Below are positions 53,001-62,195 of a stretch of DNA of 64,000 nucleotides, in pieces. This DNA comes from CAIYUC01 sp963682005 (GTDB taxonomy: Bacteria > Bacteroidota > Bacteroidia > Bacteroidales > FEN-979), in NCBI GenBank assembly GCA_963682005.1, contig OY820914.1, positions 3,348,001 to 3,412,000 of the forward strand, given 5' to 3'. Each line of letters opens with the position of its first letter. Position 1 is the first letter of the stretch. The notes below the pieces were generated by a model. The model did not search any database, was not told where the DNA came from, and was given only the letters and a program-made list of their open reading frames with translations. The translations under genes and the position numbers were made by a program.

Positions 53001-56000
53001 GCAGCCACCCAACCCGGTTGATTACTATCCGTTTTTTGGTACAGACATGACCCACTTTTATTTACTTGCACGGATTGAAGAAGTAGGAGCACCCGATTAT
53101 GGGATGTTTATTCCTGAAGGACAAATGCTGTTTCTCAATATTAAAAACAACAACAATATTGTTTGCAAGGATATTACGGTTCAGCCGGAATGGGTTAAGC
53201 TTACCGTAAATTCCTCAGAACCCTGTCCGAATGTTAATGTTTCAGTCGCCCCCCAGGATCTGAACGGTGATGGCAACGGCACCACGGAGTTTTACAGGTA
53301 TTATTACAATGGTTTCAATGTCACCCTGGAAGCGGACCATTTTTGCGGTAATGAAGTACCGATTTGTTTCCATTACTGGCTGATCAACGGGACAACCAAA
53401 GATTATAATAACCCGGTCACGTTTAAAATCACCTCAGATGTGACATACACCGCTGTCTATGAGAATTTTTCCGATCTGTGGGCCCAGGATTACACTGATG
53501 ATACAGGTGATGAGCCCAACTCGAATACCTCCGGCAGCCATTTGTATCAAAGCCAGGACATCTGGGTAAGAAATTACACGGCGGATGTTTATCCTGCCAA
53601 GAACCCCCATCAGAATCCTAAATACAATATTTCAAATTATGTTCATGTACAGGTAAGAAACAGGGGATGCTGGCCCTCGGTGGGGGATGGAACGGAAAAG
53701 GTGACATTGTATTGGGCAAAAGCATCAACAGGGCTTAAATGGCCCAGGCCCTGGGATGGAAATTATCCCTGGTGGAGCAGCACACTTGGTAAATTTTTAA
53801 CAGTTGGAGGCGTAATAGGCACTCAACCCATAAACCAATCAATCCTCCCCGGAGGTTCGACCTCACTGGCATTTCTCTGGAACAACACTCCCAAACCGGC
53901 TGATTACTTGGCTGATTTTGGAACCGATGCAGGGCATTTTTGTTTCTATGCACGCATCGAAACGGAAAATGGACCGGGTTACGGATTGACACGTTTGGAG
54001 GGTCCGGAGGTATGGGAAAATGTAGTCTACAACAACAATATTGTCTGGAAAAATGTTGATGTTGTTGAAAAGAAGAACGGGAAAAGTGGGTTTTTTGCCG
54101 AAAACCTGACCGGTGTCCCGTCCGACAAAAAATTTATTTTTGAAGTTCCGGTTGAAGAAGAAGCCAATTCAATCTTTCATATTGCATCTGTGAAAATAAA
54201 GCTGCAGGACCGGCTGTATCAAATCTGGGCAGATGGTGGTAAGCAGGGTGGAAATGTGGTCGAGCTACCCGATTCTACATTAAGGCTTCTGGAAAATCAT
54301 GCATATATTTCAAACCTGACCTTGGGAGCTGATTCAATATACGGCATTTCAGTTGAACTTCTGCGCGACTCGTTACCCCCACTGCCGATGAATGAGGAAT
54401 ACAACCTGGATGTGCAGCAATATGACCTGGACAGTAATTCATTTGACGGCGGTGTTCATTTGTTAATCAATCAATGTTTCCTGAATCCTGTCAATATTTC
54501 ATCAGTGATAACTGCCGTCTCTTGCAACGGGGCCAATGACGGCAGAATAAATTTAAACATATCCGGGGGCACAGCACCCTATACTTGCGAATGGAACAAT
54601 GGTGCGACGACCCAGGATATTTCAGGATTATCGGCGGGTGAATACACCGTGACTGTCACGGATTCCAGAGGTTGTTCAGAAACCCACTCTTGCCTGGTCA
54701 CTCAACCGGCACCCCTTATTCCGATAATTTCCGGTCCTGACGCCGTTTGCACAGGGTCCGCAGGTAATGTTTATTCCACTCAGACAGGCATGATCAACTA
54801 CAATTGGTCTGTTTCTGCGGGAGGAATGATAACAGGAGGAGGAATGGCCATGAATAACTCCATTTCCATTACCTGGGTTGCAGCCGGTGCTCAAACCGTA
54901 AGTGTCAATTATACCGATGTGAATGGCTGTATGGCTGCATCTCCGACAATTTTCAATGTACAGGTTAATCCATGTTATCCGGTTAGTGGAACGGTTAAAT
55001 ATTATAAGCAGGCCGGTTCAGGTATCCCTATGGATAATATAGAACTCTGGCTGATGGACGGAGAAATGCGCCTCTCATCGGCAATCACCGGAGCCGGAAC
55101 AGGAAATTATTCATTTGATCCGGTGAAAAATGGTGCATATACCATCACAGTGCACAATAACAACAAGCCAGTCGGAGGGATTAACGCAACAGACGCAGCA
55201 CAGATAAACTGGTGGGGGGCTTTCCCGTCTGCTATTGAACAGGTGCGGTTCCTTGCAGGGGATGTCCGGAATGATTACTGGATGCAGTCCACAGATGCAT
55301 ATATGGTACAGTACCATTTTATATATGGAACGCCATTTACAAGGACCATCGAAACCGGGACGCCCTGGACATACTGGAAATCGGTCGGGAAAAATATATA
55401 TTCCAATTTCAATCCATACAATGGCCCATCCGAATGGCCTGTGGACATGACTCTTGAAGTAGCGGACGGACCTGTATCCTATGACATTTATGGCCTCGTC
55501 ATCGGTGATTTCAACACAAGCTTTATTCCCGGCAATAGCAAGGAGTCCGGTAAATCGATGCAACTGATCGGCGGAGATAAAAGACAGGTCAGTGCGAATA
55601 CTGAAATCCAGCTGCCAATTTACATTGAACATTCTTCAAACGTAGGTGCCGTCTCGCTTATAATGAATTTTCCTCCTGAACTGATTGAAGTAAAAGATGT
55701 AACCATGACCTCCGTAAGTGAACAACCTCAATGGACTGTTGTCGGAAACGAACTGAGGATCGGGTGGAATTCAAGGAATCCCGTTACTTTTGACAATGGT
55801 GATGTAGTTGCCACTCTGCGGGTGACCACGAAAGCTGCATTCACACAAGGTGATATCATCCGGTTCACACTTGCTGACGATGCGCTCAATGAACTGGCCG
55901 ACAACTTATACAACCCGATCCCGGATGCTGTCCTGAAAATTGATCTGATCAGCTCTTCGCCGGTCGGTATGCATGAAGTGACAGCTGCGAAGGATCTCCT

Positions 56001-56262
56001 CATGGAGGTTCATCCAAATCCATTCAATGAAACAACCAATTTGTCATACACTTTGCCCTTCGAAGGTCAGGCAATCCTTTCTGTCAGCAATCTAATCGGT
56101 CAGGATTTGATGTTGCTGGTTAACGAAAGACAAACGGCGGGCAACCATGTATTAAAACTTGACGGAGGAAAACTTAGTCCGGGAATCTATCAGGTAACCC
56201 TTAAACTAATGGAAAATAATAAAGCATTGTCCCGCACCATTAAAATGATCAGGACGCGGTGA
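50071..56262 (+). CDS. 2063-residue T9SS protein: propeller, chagasin-like inhibitor, papain-like protease, SprB and cohesin-like domains
   Basis: A signal peptide is followed by seven ~52-residue blades (TWQYVGSPGF ... LAFNPVTNEPYLAF) forming a probable propeller (~25-385). Residues ~465-575 match peptidase inhibitor I42 (chagasin): Asn499 in NPSTGFGW, a GTSALKLGY loop and Arg559-Pro560-Trp561. A C1A papain-like protease follows at once: Cys625 in QGYCGSCWAF, His772 in NHAVVIVGW and Asn794 in IIKNSWGTTWG. Then come two related ~200-residue beta domains (from ~831 and ~1135, both beginning DLWA-DY-DD-GDEPN), a SprB repeat (~1483), and a ~515-residue tail paralogous to the previous gene, ending in a T9SS sorting domain. 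Chagasin-type domains block papain-type enzymes, so an internal control is likely. No frameshift is present. Confidence 0.88.
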   Translation: MKKVYFVLFIILCCSIDLQVKAQADWSLVGNAGFTSGRADNLSLAFNQAGDPYVAYAPFDGVRKISVSNFVAGTWSIVGNPDFSAGFAEDISLAFNPVTDEPYVAFRDYGNSFKATVMKLPSGTSTWVNVGPAGFTPSSVKHTSLAFYPNGDPYVAFADLSQGDKASVMKYTIADGWQYEGSPGFSPDIAGFTCLVFQPVTNTPYVAFKDHQFIYPQASVMKYENSTWQYVGSPGFSDAEAFEVSLAFNPVTNEPYLAFVNHPAPPSPDYKAMVMHFDGTDWEDVGPSPVYPGNVDDTRLTFDISGVPYLSFIDVADNNKATVMTFDGTVWNFVGLQGFSPGGVAYSDLKLNQAGRPYIGFMDLANSLKATVMSFSDISYCPDADAGSDTTIQKGEYFTVPDAWATRYASVSWTSGGDGVFYNPNSLNPVYAPGSSDIANGSVQLCLTAYPIDPCTSAASDCMILSIGGLDIITVTLADSGQVINLPNNYLLQVKLPCNPSTGFGWYVTDIDHNVLTQAGNWDFLPDSTGSKVGQWGTETIRFTGVSTGTSALKLGYKRPWLDGVEPSDSFSITVVSNGRYAGKYLPKVPSQKTHRTSTPKALPSAFSWESQCTPVKDQGYCGSCWAFAGCGAFEAVINITDQIVEDISEQWLINCATPTTIFDGCQGGSCPNDFFMAPGCVFESQEGYDNYNCSTNYGKYADCIGVCTTYSPRHEAIDFSVNIPSPTDAAIKQAIFDYGPVWASLYAGEDFEHKYQPGTIFRTSDNGTPNHAVVIVGWNDNTGNGPGYWIIKNSWGTTWGNQGYMDIEYNVSQIGSSPNYIVYKGGFNSADLWAKDYPDDVGDEPNTITSGPNLYLSEDIWVRNTSQDGAVWPQPHADHQDPQYSSSPSVYCWPSVQIRNRGSRPSFLGQYKLALYWAKAYSGLSWPVPWDVQTYYPVNNPNSPNVLMGGNIGITLDIPEIPPNSSYYMEAGGLGWQPPNPVDYYPFFGTDMTHFYLLARIEEVGAPDYGMFIPEGQMLFLNIKNNNNIVCKDITVQPEWVKLTVNSSEPCPNVNVSVAPQDLNGDGNGTTEFYRYYYNGFNVTLEADHFCGNEVPICFHYWLINGTTKDYNNPVTFKITSDVTYTAVYENFSDLWAQDYTDDTGDEPNSNTSGSHLYQSQDIWVRNYTADVYPAKNPHQNPKYNISNYVHVQVRNRGCWPSVGDGTEKVTLYWAKASTGLKWPRPWDGNYPWWSSTLGKFLTVGGVIGTQPINQSILPGGSTSLAFLWNNTPKPADYLADFGTDAGHFCFYARIETENGPGYGLTRLEGPEVWENVVYNNNIVWKNVDVVEKKNGKSGFFAENLTGVPSDKKFIFEVPVEEEANSIFHIASVKIKLQDRLYQIWADGGKQGGNVVELPDSTLRLLENHAYISNLTLGADSIYGISVELLRDSLPPLPMNEEYNLDVQQYDLDSNSFDGGVHLLINQCFLNPVNISSVITAVSCNGANDGRINLNISGGTAPYTCEWNNGATTQDISGLSAGEYTVTVTDSRGCSETHSCLVTQPAPLIPIISGPDAVCTGSAGNVYSTQTGMINYNWSVSAGGMITGGGMAMNNSISITWVAAGAQTVSVNYTDVNGCMAASPTIFNVQVNPCYPVSGTVKYYKQAGSGIPMDNIELWLMDGEMRLSSAITGAGTGNYSFDPVKNGAYTITVHNNNKPVGGINATDAAQINWWGAFPSAIEQVRFLAGDVRNDYWMQSTDAYMVQYHFIYGTPFTRTIETGTPWTYWKSVGKNIYSNFNPYNGPSEWPVDMTLEVADGPVSYDIYGLVIGDFNTSFIPGNSKESGKSMQLIGGDKRQVSANTEIQLPIYIEHSSNVGAVSLIMNFPPELIEVKDVTMTSVSEQPQWTVVGNELRIGWNSRNPVTFDNGDVVATLRVTTKAAFTQGDIIRFTLADDALNELADNLYNPIPDAVLKIDLISSSPVGMHEVTAAKDLLMEVHPNPFNETTNLSYTLPFEGQAILSVSNLIGQDLMLLVNERQTAGNHVLKLDGGKLSPGIYQVTLKLMENNKALSRTIKMIRTR

Positions 56263-56315
56263 CAGGTCTTTCGTAGAAGAAAGAAGCTGTCTTCAAAAAG
56301 GGAAAATAATCGCTA

Positions 56316-56366
56316 AGACGCCAGGTATAAAAAATCAACAAACTGATTTTTTATACCTGGCGTCTT
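56316..56366. terminator. Perfect 23-bp-arm hairpin after the giant protease gene
   Basis: Arms 56316-56338 and 56344-56366 are perfectly complementary around a 5-nt loop. The last arm bases and downstream T-rich DNA resemble an intrinsic terminator, here with an unusually long stem that works equally from either strand. Confidence 0.75.
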
Positions 56367-56437
56367 TATTTCAGGGATTATTACCCCTGTCACAGGAATT
56401 AATCCTAAATTTAAGCCGGATTTCAGATCAGTAAAAC

Positions 56438-57532
56438 ATGAAAAAAGCAACCTGCTTTCTTTTCTTTCTTGGGCTTATCCTGTCCTTGCAGGGAAGGATT
56501 TTAATGAAACCTTACCTGCAATCAGTAACGACGTCTTCGGTGTATGTGATGGTGGAGTGTGATAACCGTGACACGGTACATGTGCATTACGGTCTTAATT
56601 CGTTGCTGAACGAGGTGGCCTCTACAGGGACCATTGCTGCAACGACAGCATCACCGGCCACCTTTGTGCATAAGGTAAAGCTGGCAGGATTGTCCCCGGA
56701 ACAATGCTATTCATATGAAGTTGTTCAGGGCGGATCGAGGTTCGGAATATATAAATTTCACACGGGTGCTGAAGCAGGGACCGGGTTCAGGTTTGCCTGG
56801 ATGGCAGATTTCAGGACCAATACGGATATCCATGACAAGATCGCTTTACTTGTCAGCAAGAGAGATCCGTTGTTTTCACTATATGGTGGTGATCTTTGTG
56901 CCAATTCCACGTATGTGACCTGGAAAAGAGAATTTTTTGTTAAAAATGAGCAGGATTTGATATCCGAAGTGCCTTTTTTTAATTCAGTCGGGAATCATGA
57001 AGGGATGAATCAGAATACCTCAGCATTTCTCCAGAATCCGGTCTCCGGTTCTCATACCCAGGATTATTATTCCTTTGATTACGGGGATGTTCATTTTTTA
57101 TGTATCAATACTGAACTTTCTGTAAGTGAAGGCAGCAGGCAATACAATTTTATCGCTGCGGACCTTGCAGGTACATCAAAGAAATGGAAGGTCGTTTTTT
57201 CCCATATTCCGGCTTACGGTGCAGGGGCACATGGAGAGAACCCTGCAATGATCCTCGTATCGCAAAAGCTTTTCGAGCCTTACCATGTTGACCTTGTCCT
57301 TTCTGGACATTCTCATTATTACCAGCACAACCTCGTAAATGGAATTCATCATTTTATCATCGGATCTGCAGGAGCACCATTATACACTCCCATTAAAGCA
57401 TCCTATACGGTAAAATCTGCCATGGCGTATAATTATGCCATTATCGATGTGACTCCGGGGTCAATAGTGCTCAATGTTTACGATGAAAAGAATAAAGTTC
57501 TCGATTACCTGGAACTGAAGAAACAGGAGTGA
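56438..57532 (+). CDS. Secreted purple-acid-phosphatase-like metallophosphoesterase
   Basis: The protein has 364 residues with a signal peptide. An N-terminal fibronectin-like PAP domain (residues ~25-110) precedes the calcineurin-type phosphoesterase. Metal motifs are visible as WMADFRTN (first Asp), YGGDLC, GNHEGM, FSHIPAY and LSGHSHYYQ. Purple-acid-phosphatase relatives cleave phosphomonoesters with an Fe/M centre, usually in the periplasm. The next gene starts five bases after its stop, so they form an operon. Confidence 0.88.
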   Translation: MKKATCFLFFLGLILSLQGRILMKPYLQSVTTSSVYVMVECDNRDTVHVHYGLNSLLNEVASTGTIAATTASPATFVHKVKLAGLSPEQCYSYEVVQGGSRFGIYKFHTGAEAGTGFRFAWMADFRTNTDIHDKIALLVSKRDPLFSLYGGDLCANSTYVTWKREFFVKNEQDLISEVPFFNSVGNHEGMNQNTSAFLQNPVSGSHTQDYYSFDYGDVHFLCINTELSVSEGSRQYNFIAADLAGTSKKWKVVFSHIPAYGAGAHGENPAMILVSQKLFEPYHVDLVLSGHSHYYQHNLVNGIHHFIIGSAGAPLYTPIKASYTVKSAMAYNYAIIDVTPGSIVLNVYDEKNKVLDYLELKKQE

Positions 57533-57537
57533 GAACG

Positions 57538-58143
57538 ATGAGGATTTTAGCATTCTGCTTTACATTCTTCCTCTTTCATTCTGTGAACACCTTTTCGCAG
57601 GATAAATCTGTCGTATGTCATGGCAGGTTCAGATGGTCCGTGAAAACTCTTGTTGATTCCGGCGGAATAGAAATGCTGACCATGGCCCCGTCTGATACAT
57701 CCTTTGACGCATTTGTAAAGATCAAACCAGACCGTAAACTTGGCATCTTTTCAAAGAAAGATGGCCGTCTCCCGCGTTTACCCGATGAGAAGCATGTAGT
57801 AAGGCTAAAAGCATATATCGAATCGATAAAAGAAATGGGTGACAAGGATTTTCATATTGTCTTAAAATCTACAACCTCCGATGCTCATATGGTTGCAGAG
57901 GTTCCCGACCCGCAATGCTATCAGTTGAAGCATCTTCCCGCTCTACAGCAACGTTATAGCGAGGCAAGGATGGAAGGAGAAAGGGTTAAGAAACTGATCA
58001 AAGAATTAAAACAACCCGTTCTGGTCGAAATTACCGGTGTCCCGTTCTGGGATGCACGGCACTGGTGGCTTCACGGGTCAAGTAAAACAGGACGGGAGAT
58101 CCATCCGGTGCTGGAAATTCGTTTGATTGATGGGGACCGGTAG
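57538..58143 (+). CDS. Secreted hypothetical protein
   Basis: The protein has 201 residues from ATG 57538, with a signal peptide (to SVNTFSQ). The middle resembles a small beta-barrel (FHIVLKSTTSDAHMVAEVPDP), followed by a helix rich in Arg and Lys, and the C-terminus has VLVEITGVPFWDARHWWLHG and HPVLEIRLI. The arrangement hints at an OB-fold-like secreted domain seen with phosphoesterases and nucleases, but I cannot name it. It is co-transcribed with the phosphoesterase. Confidence 0.7.
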   Translation: MRILAFCFTFFLFHSVNTFSQDKSVVCHGRFRWSVKTLVDSGGIEMLTMAPSDTSFDAFVKIKPDRKLGIFSKKDGRLPRLPDEKHVVRLKAYIESIKEMGDKDFHIVLKSTTSDAHMVAEVPDPQCYQLKHLPALQQRYSEARMEGERVKKLIKELKQPVLVEITGVPFWDARHWWLHGSSKTGREIHPVLEIRLIDGDR

Positions 58144-58262
58144 CAGTCGGCAGTTGGCTGTTGGCTATTGGCTATTGGCTGTTGGCAGCCCGAAGCCCGA
58201 AGCCCGTCCCCGCTTTCGCGGGGATGACGATACCCTGTAGCTTGCAGCCTGCAGCCTGAAGC
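58144..58262. repeat. Composite spacer between convergent genes
   Basis: TTGGCTATTGGCTATTGGCTG words, GAAGCCCGAAGCCC words, the hairpin TCCCCGCTTTCGCGGGGA (58207-58224) with GATGACG, then GCAGCCTGCAGCCTGAAGCC words run right up to the stop codon of the minus-strand gene. Confidence 0.85.
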
Positions 58263-60686
58263 CTACTTCCTCCTCTTGAGATAAAGTGCATCAAAATAAT
58301 AAATAACCCTGATCGAGAAGCTGTTTGATGCAGGTGAGATTATGGTTGTATGAAGATCTCCGAAGAAATCGTGCATGACGAGGTTTGAGTGTTGATCGAT
58401 TGAATTCTTCCAGACTACCGAGACCTGACTTCCCGGTGCAAAGTTCCAGATATAACTCAGATCCAGGTTAAAGAGATTGTAATTTAAATTGTTGTTTCCT
58501 GAATATTCAGCAGGCTGCAGGTTCCCGCTTTTCTGCAGTGAATAATAGTCATTGTAAGTGAATGTAACCCAGTAGTGGCGTACCCTGAGGTCGACGCTCA
58601 TTTTGCTGTTGAGCATCAGGTTCCCGTGCAGGACATTCGTGATGGTCTGAATATCGCGTTTACCGAAAAGGATGAAAGGCTTGCTATCCGGATCAAGGCT
58701 GTCTTTCACATATCCGATATTATTCCTGGTAAGTTCATAGCTTAGGTTGTAGTCCACTGAAAGCCTGTTGCTGATCCTGTATCGTGGAGCAATGGTCACT
58801 GCGTAACCGAAGGAATTATCCCTGGAAGCCAGGTAGCCTGATAAATCCATATCCAGGGCGAATTTTTTCCGGTAATCGGACGAAATCCACCCGGTAAGAT
58901 TGTATTCGGCGGGTGAAATGTACATATACCCGGGAACCCGCGGTTCATAATAATCATGTGATGGAACCGGGAGAAAATTGAAGTCAGTCCCGATGGTAAG
59001 ATACTTTCTCGTTGTTGTCATCGAGTTGCCCCATATCTCAAAGGAGGTATACTTCAAATCATCGTACAGACAGTTGTAGGATATATAAAGAGAGGAATAC
59101 CAGTTCAGCACTTTCCAGAATGGATCATAGACATTGTACTGCAACTTAACCTGGTTGTCAAATTTATTGTTCCTTTCGTTGAAACCCATGTCGTTTGGAT
59201 CATAGGTGGGTGTCTCAAGCAATTGATAATAATTGCAGAGAAAGTTGCCACTGATCTTTGCAAGGGTTAGCGAATGATGATAACCGAACTCAGGATTGTC
59301 GTGGCTGAAATATTTCTGACTTACGAATAAGTTGCCTGATACGGCATAGGTATATTTGTTGTTCGCAAATTTGAAATCAGTTCCCGATACATTCGCAGTA
59401 TATCCGGCCGTGGGGATGAAATAATTTGTATTCAGCAGGTCAAAATATGAATTGTTCTTCAGGGCCTGGTCAAGAACGACCATATTGTAATTCGTGAACC
59501 CCTGGGTCAGAATCTGCCTTTCCTGGCCTGTTAGGGTATCCATCACAGTCGCCCATGTATTGGCAGACATTGCGTTAAAAAATCCGATGCCAAGCCCTTT
59601 TGATGTCCGGCCGGAGATCTTTGAAGCATTGATCAGTCTTGTCTGCATGGGGTTTTCAACGACTTTTTCGGAAGGCTGCACTTCATTGTAAACGCTATCG
59701 TATCCTTTTGGCTGACTTCCGATCCTCCTGGAATAAAAGATCCCTCCTTTGTTGAATAATTCTGTTCCTTCGTTAAAAAACTGCCTTTTTTCGTCATACC
59801 GGATTTCGAACGGGGAGAAATTATATACCTTATCATCAGAGGGTACTTGTCCGAAATCAGGGATCAGGGTCATATCCAATGTGAAGCTTTCATTGATGCC
59901 ATACTTCAGGTCAGCGCCGTAGTTATATGAGAAATTCCATTCCTTCTGATCCGGCCCACGTTCAAGATACCCTGATACATAAGGAGAAACAGAAAGCCTT
60001 AAGGGCGGTTCGATGTCCTTTATTCCTTCAAGCAAACCTTCCTGGTTTACAGTACCATCCACTTTGGAATCGACGAAATTCCATGTCGAGTTCTCCCGGT
60101 ACCTCCTGATCCCCCTCCGGCAATTTATTCCCCATTTCTGAACAGAAACTTTTGGGAAACGGATAGCAGAGTAGGGGATCCTCATTTCCACATACCATCC
60201 GTCTTTCCCGATCACTGCCTTACTGTCCCACACTGCATCCCAGCTTAATTCACCGTCAGGCTCTTTAAAGTCAGTTTGAACATCCGATGCCCATACAGTA
60301 AAAGTAAATGCATTGATCCCGTCGTTGAACGGGCATAACTGGAATTCAAAGAAATCGGCATTCAGGTCGGTGGCATCCCGGAGCCCGAGCTGCCTGAGAA
60401 TGCTGTCGGGATGCGGGTCATGCATGATGGCGGCAATATAAAGGCCGGAATTATCATACATGAATTTGACATCGGTCTTCAGAACGGAGGGTTTCCCGTT
60501 GTATGGAATTTGCTGTATGAAATCACTTGCCGACTGAGCACTTTTCCAGGCCTCTTCATCGGGAATACCATCGATCCTGATTGAAGCATTTGCATGGACT
60601 GCATCGATCCTTTTCTTCGCAATCTGGGCATAAATGCCGGTATAGCAGAGGAGAAAAACTGACAGGATAAATATAGGCTTGATCAT
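58263..60686 (-). CDS. DUF5916 outer-membrane-type protein with CBM9-like domain
   Basis: The protein has 807 residues from ATG 60686. That start gives a clean signal peptide (MIKPIFILSVFLLCYTGIYA) and a TATATTTG box 18 bp upstream; the longer frame to 60803 would overlap the next gene. Residues ~25-230 are a family 9 carbohydrate-binding-like domain (IRIDGIPDEEAWKSAQ, FYDNSGLYIAAIMHD-like, EMRIPYSAIRFP). The rest is DUF5916, rich in aromatic beta strands, probably an outer-membrane barrel. The function is unknown; such proteins occur beside peptidase and transport genes. Confidence 0.88.
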   Translation of the reverse strand: MIKPIFILSVFLLCYTGIYAQIAKKRIDAVHANASIRIDGIPDEEAWKSAQSASDFIQQIPYNGKPSVLKTDVKFMYDNSGLYIAAIMHDPHPDSILRQLGLRDATDLNADFFEFQLCPFNDGINAFTFTVWASDVQTDFKEPDGELSWDAVWDSKAVIGKDGWYVEMRIPYSAIRFPKVSVQKWGINCRRGIRRYRENSTWNFVDSKVDGTVNQEGLLEGIKDIEPPLRLSVSPYVSGYLERGPDQKEWNFSYNYGADLKYGINESFTLDMTLIPDFGQVPSDDKVYNFSPFEIRYDEKRQFFNEGTELFNKGGIFYSRRIGSQPKGYDSVYNEVQPSEKVVENPMQTRLINASKISGRTSKGLGIGFFNAMSANTWATVMDTLTGQERQILTQGFTNYNMVVLDQALKNNSYFDLLNTNYFIPTAGYTANVSGTDFKFANNKYTYAVSGNLFVSQKYFSHDNPEFGYHHSLTLAKISGNFLCNYYQLLETPTYDPNDMGFNERNNKFDNQVKLQYNVYDPFWKVLNWYSSLYISYNCLYDDLKYTSFEIWGNSMTTTRKYLTIGTDFNFLPVPSHDYYEPRVPGYMYISPAEYNLTGWISSDYRKKFALDMDLSGYLASRDNSFGYAVTIAPRYRISNRLSVDYNLSYELTRNNIGYVKDSLDPDSKPFILFGKRDIQTITNVLHGNLMLNSKMSVDLRVRHYWVTFTYNDYYSLQKSGNLQPAEYSGNNNLNYNLFNLDLSYIWNFAPGSQVSVVWKNSIDQHSNLVMHDFFGDLHTTIISPASNSFSIRVIYYFDALYLKRRK

Positions 60687-60703
60687 CCGGAATAAACGAA
60701 TGG

Positions 60704-60711
60704 CAAATATA
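60704..60711 (-). promoter_or_regulatory. -7 box of the DUF5916 gene
   Basis: TATATTTG on the minus strand, 18 bp before ATG 60686, supports that start. Confidence 0.5.
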
Positions 60712-60741
60712 AAATTTCCTGTTCTTTTTTCCGGAATTTCT

Positions 60742-61257
60742 TTATATCTGATCTTCGAGAAGTCCCTTGCAGGATTCAAAATTGGTTTTATCAAAACAGA
60801 CAAATATCACTTTTTCCGGTAAAGGACTGGTGTCGAGGAATTTTTTCACTTCCCTCATCGCAATCGTTGCGGCAAGTTCCTTTGGGAAATGATACACCCC
60901 TGTGCTTATGTTCGGGAATGCTACCTCTTTGCAATGGTATTCAGCCGCAAGTTTAAGGCTGTTCCGATAACACTTGGCGAGCAGTTCCTCCTCGCCCTCT
61001 GCACCGCCGTTCCATACCGGCCCAACCGTATGAATTATGAATTTGGCAGGCAGTTTAAACCCTTTCGTGATTTTTGCCTCACCGGTGGAGCAACCACCAA
61101 GAAGGCTGCAGACCTCAAGCAGACCTGGGCCGGCTGCTTTATGAATGGCGCCGTCAACACCCCCTCCTCCAAGCAATGAATTATTGGCTGCATTAACGAT
61201 GGCATCAACATGCAATTTGGTAATATCGTCCTGGATGAGTTCTATTCGTTTATTCAT
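60742..61257 (-). CDS. ymdB: Macro domain O-acetyl-ADP-ribose deacetylase
   Basis: The protein has 171 residues forming a single macro domain of the MacroD/YmdB type: VDAIVNAANNSLLGGGGVDGAIHKAAG, in part, with the catalytic Asn/Asp region, FIIHTVGPVWNGG, and AFPNISTGVYHFP. It removes acetyl from O-acetyl-ADP-ribose or ADP-ribose from acidic residues. It is followed by the DUF5916 gene with a separate promoter inside its 3' region. Confidence 0.93.
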   Translation of the reverse strand: MNKRIELIQDDITKLHVDAIVNAANNSLLGGGGVDGAIHKAAGPGLLEVCSLLGGCSTGEAKITKGFKLPAKFIIHTVGPVWNGGAEGEEELLAKCYRNSLKLAAEYHCKEVAFPNISTGVYHFPKELAATIAMREVKKFLDTSPLPEKVIFVCFDKTNFESCKGLLEDQI

Positions 61258-61261
61258 CTTA

Positions 61262-61350
61262 TAAATTGTTGAATTGTTGATTTATTGATTTATTGATTTG
61301 CTTAGTTGCCTATATTTGTTGGCTTTTTTTGATCAATCAGGTCAATTAGG
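61262..61350. repeat. Spacer words TTGATTTATTGATTT and GGTCAATTA
   Basis: Short tandem words fill the gap between the macro domain and inositol monophosphatase genes. The first type is the same word family as at 15150-15205 and 21200-21235. Confidence 0.75.
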
Positions 61351-62148
61351 TCAATTAGAAATACCGTATTGTTCCCGGAAAACTTTTTTGAAATCTTCAA
61401 AGAGAAGATCATTTGTCGCAATGATCTCTTTACCGAAGACATAATTATCCCTGAAACTGAAATCACAAAGTTTCCCGCCGGCATTCTGAACGAGTAAACT
61501 CCCTGCTGCCACATCCCAGGGGCTGAGTCCATATTCATAGAAACCATCGAAACGGCCACAGGCTACATATGCAAGATCCGCGGCTGCAGATCCGAGCCGT
61601 CTTACCCCATGACTATGTTGCATAAAATAGCGGAACAATTTAATGTAATCGTCCAGCCTGCTGAAATCATAGTAAGGAAATCCCGTGGCAAAAAGAGAAT
61701 CACCGATGTTTTTCTGTGAAGAGACCTTGATCTTATCACCATTCAGAAAACTCGCTGCCCCTTGCCAGGTATAAAAGCATTCCTTTGAGTTCACTTCGGT
61801 GACTACACCCATGACCATTTCATCGTTTTCCATCAGCCCGATGCTGATGGAAAACATCGGGACCCCGTGAATGAAATTCGTGGTGCCGTCAAGCGGATCA
61901 ATGATCCAGTTGGTTTTCTTCGTATCCAGGGAAGGATCCTCTTCTGCAATAAAACCAGTATTCGGAAGGATCTTCCTTAACCCTTCAATAAGCTTTAATT
62001 CGGATTGTTTGTCAACATACGTGACAAAATTATTGAACCCTTTCAGTTCAATATCCGTGTTGCGAAGCCTGAACATTTCGTTCCTGATAAAATCACCTGT
62101 TCCGGAAACCAGTTCAATCACATCGCCTGTAAGTTTTTCAAGATCCAT
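61351..62148 (-). CDS. suhB: Inositol monophosphatase family protein
   Basis: The protein has 265 residues. Metal-binding motifs are FIAEEDPS, NWIIDPLDGTTNFIHGVPMF and GLSPWDVAAGSLLVQNAGG, all canonical. It dephosphorylates inositol monophosphate or related sugar phosphates with Mg2+. The gene lies 47 bp after mtaB on the same strand and is probably read with it. Confidence 0.93.
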   Translation of the reverse strand: MDLEKLTGDVIELVSGTGDFIRNEMFRLRNTDIELKGFNNFVTYVDKQSELKLIEGLRKILPNTGFIAEEDPSLDTKKTNWIIDPLDGTTNFIHGVPMFSISIGLMENDEMVMGVVTEVNSKECFYTWQGAASFLNGDKIKVSSQKNIGDSLFATGFPYYDFSRLDDYIKLFRYFMQHSHGVRRLGSAAADLAYVACGRFDGFYEYGLSPWDVAAGSLLVQNAGGKLCDFSFRDNYVFGKEIIATNDLLFEDFKKVFREQYGISN

Positions 62149-62195
62149 GAAGTAAATATTTTTAGTCAGAAAGATTGGAATTTATAATTCATCTT

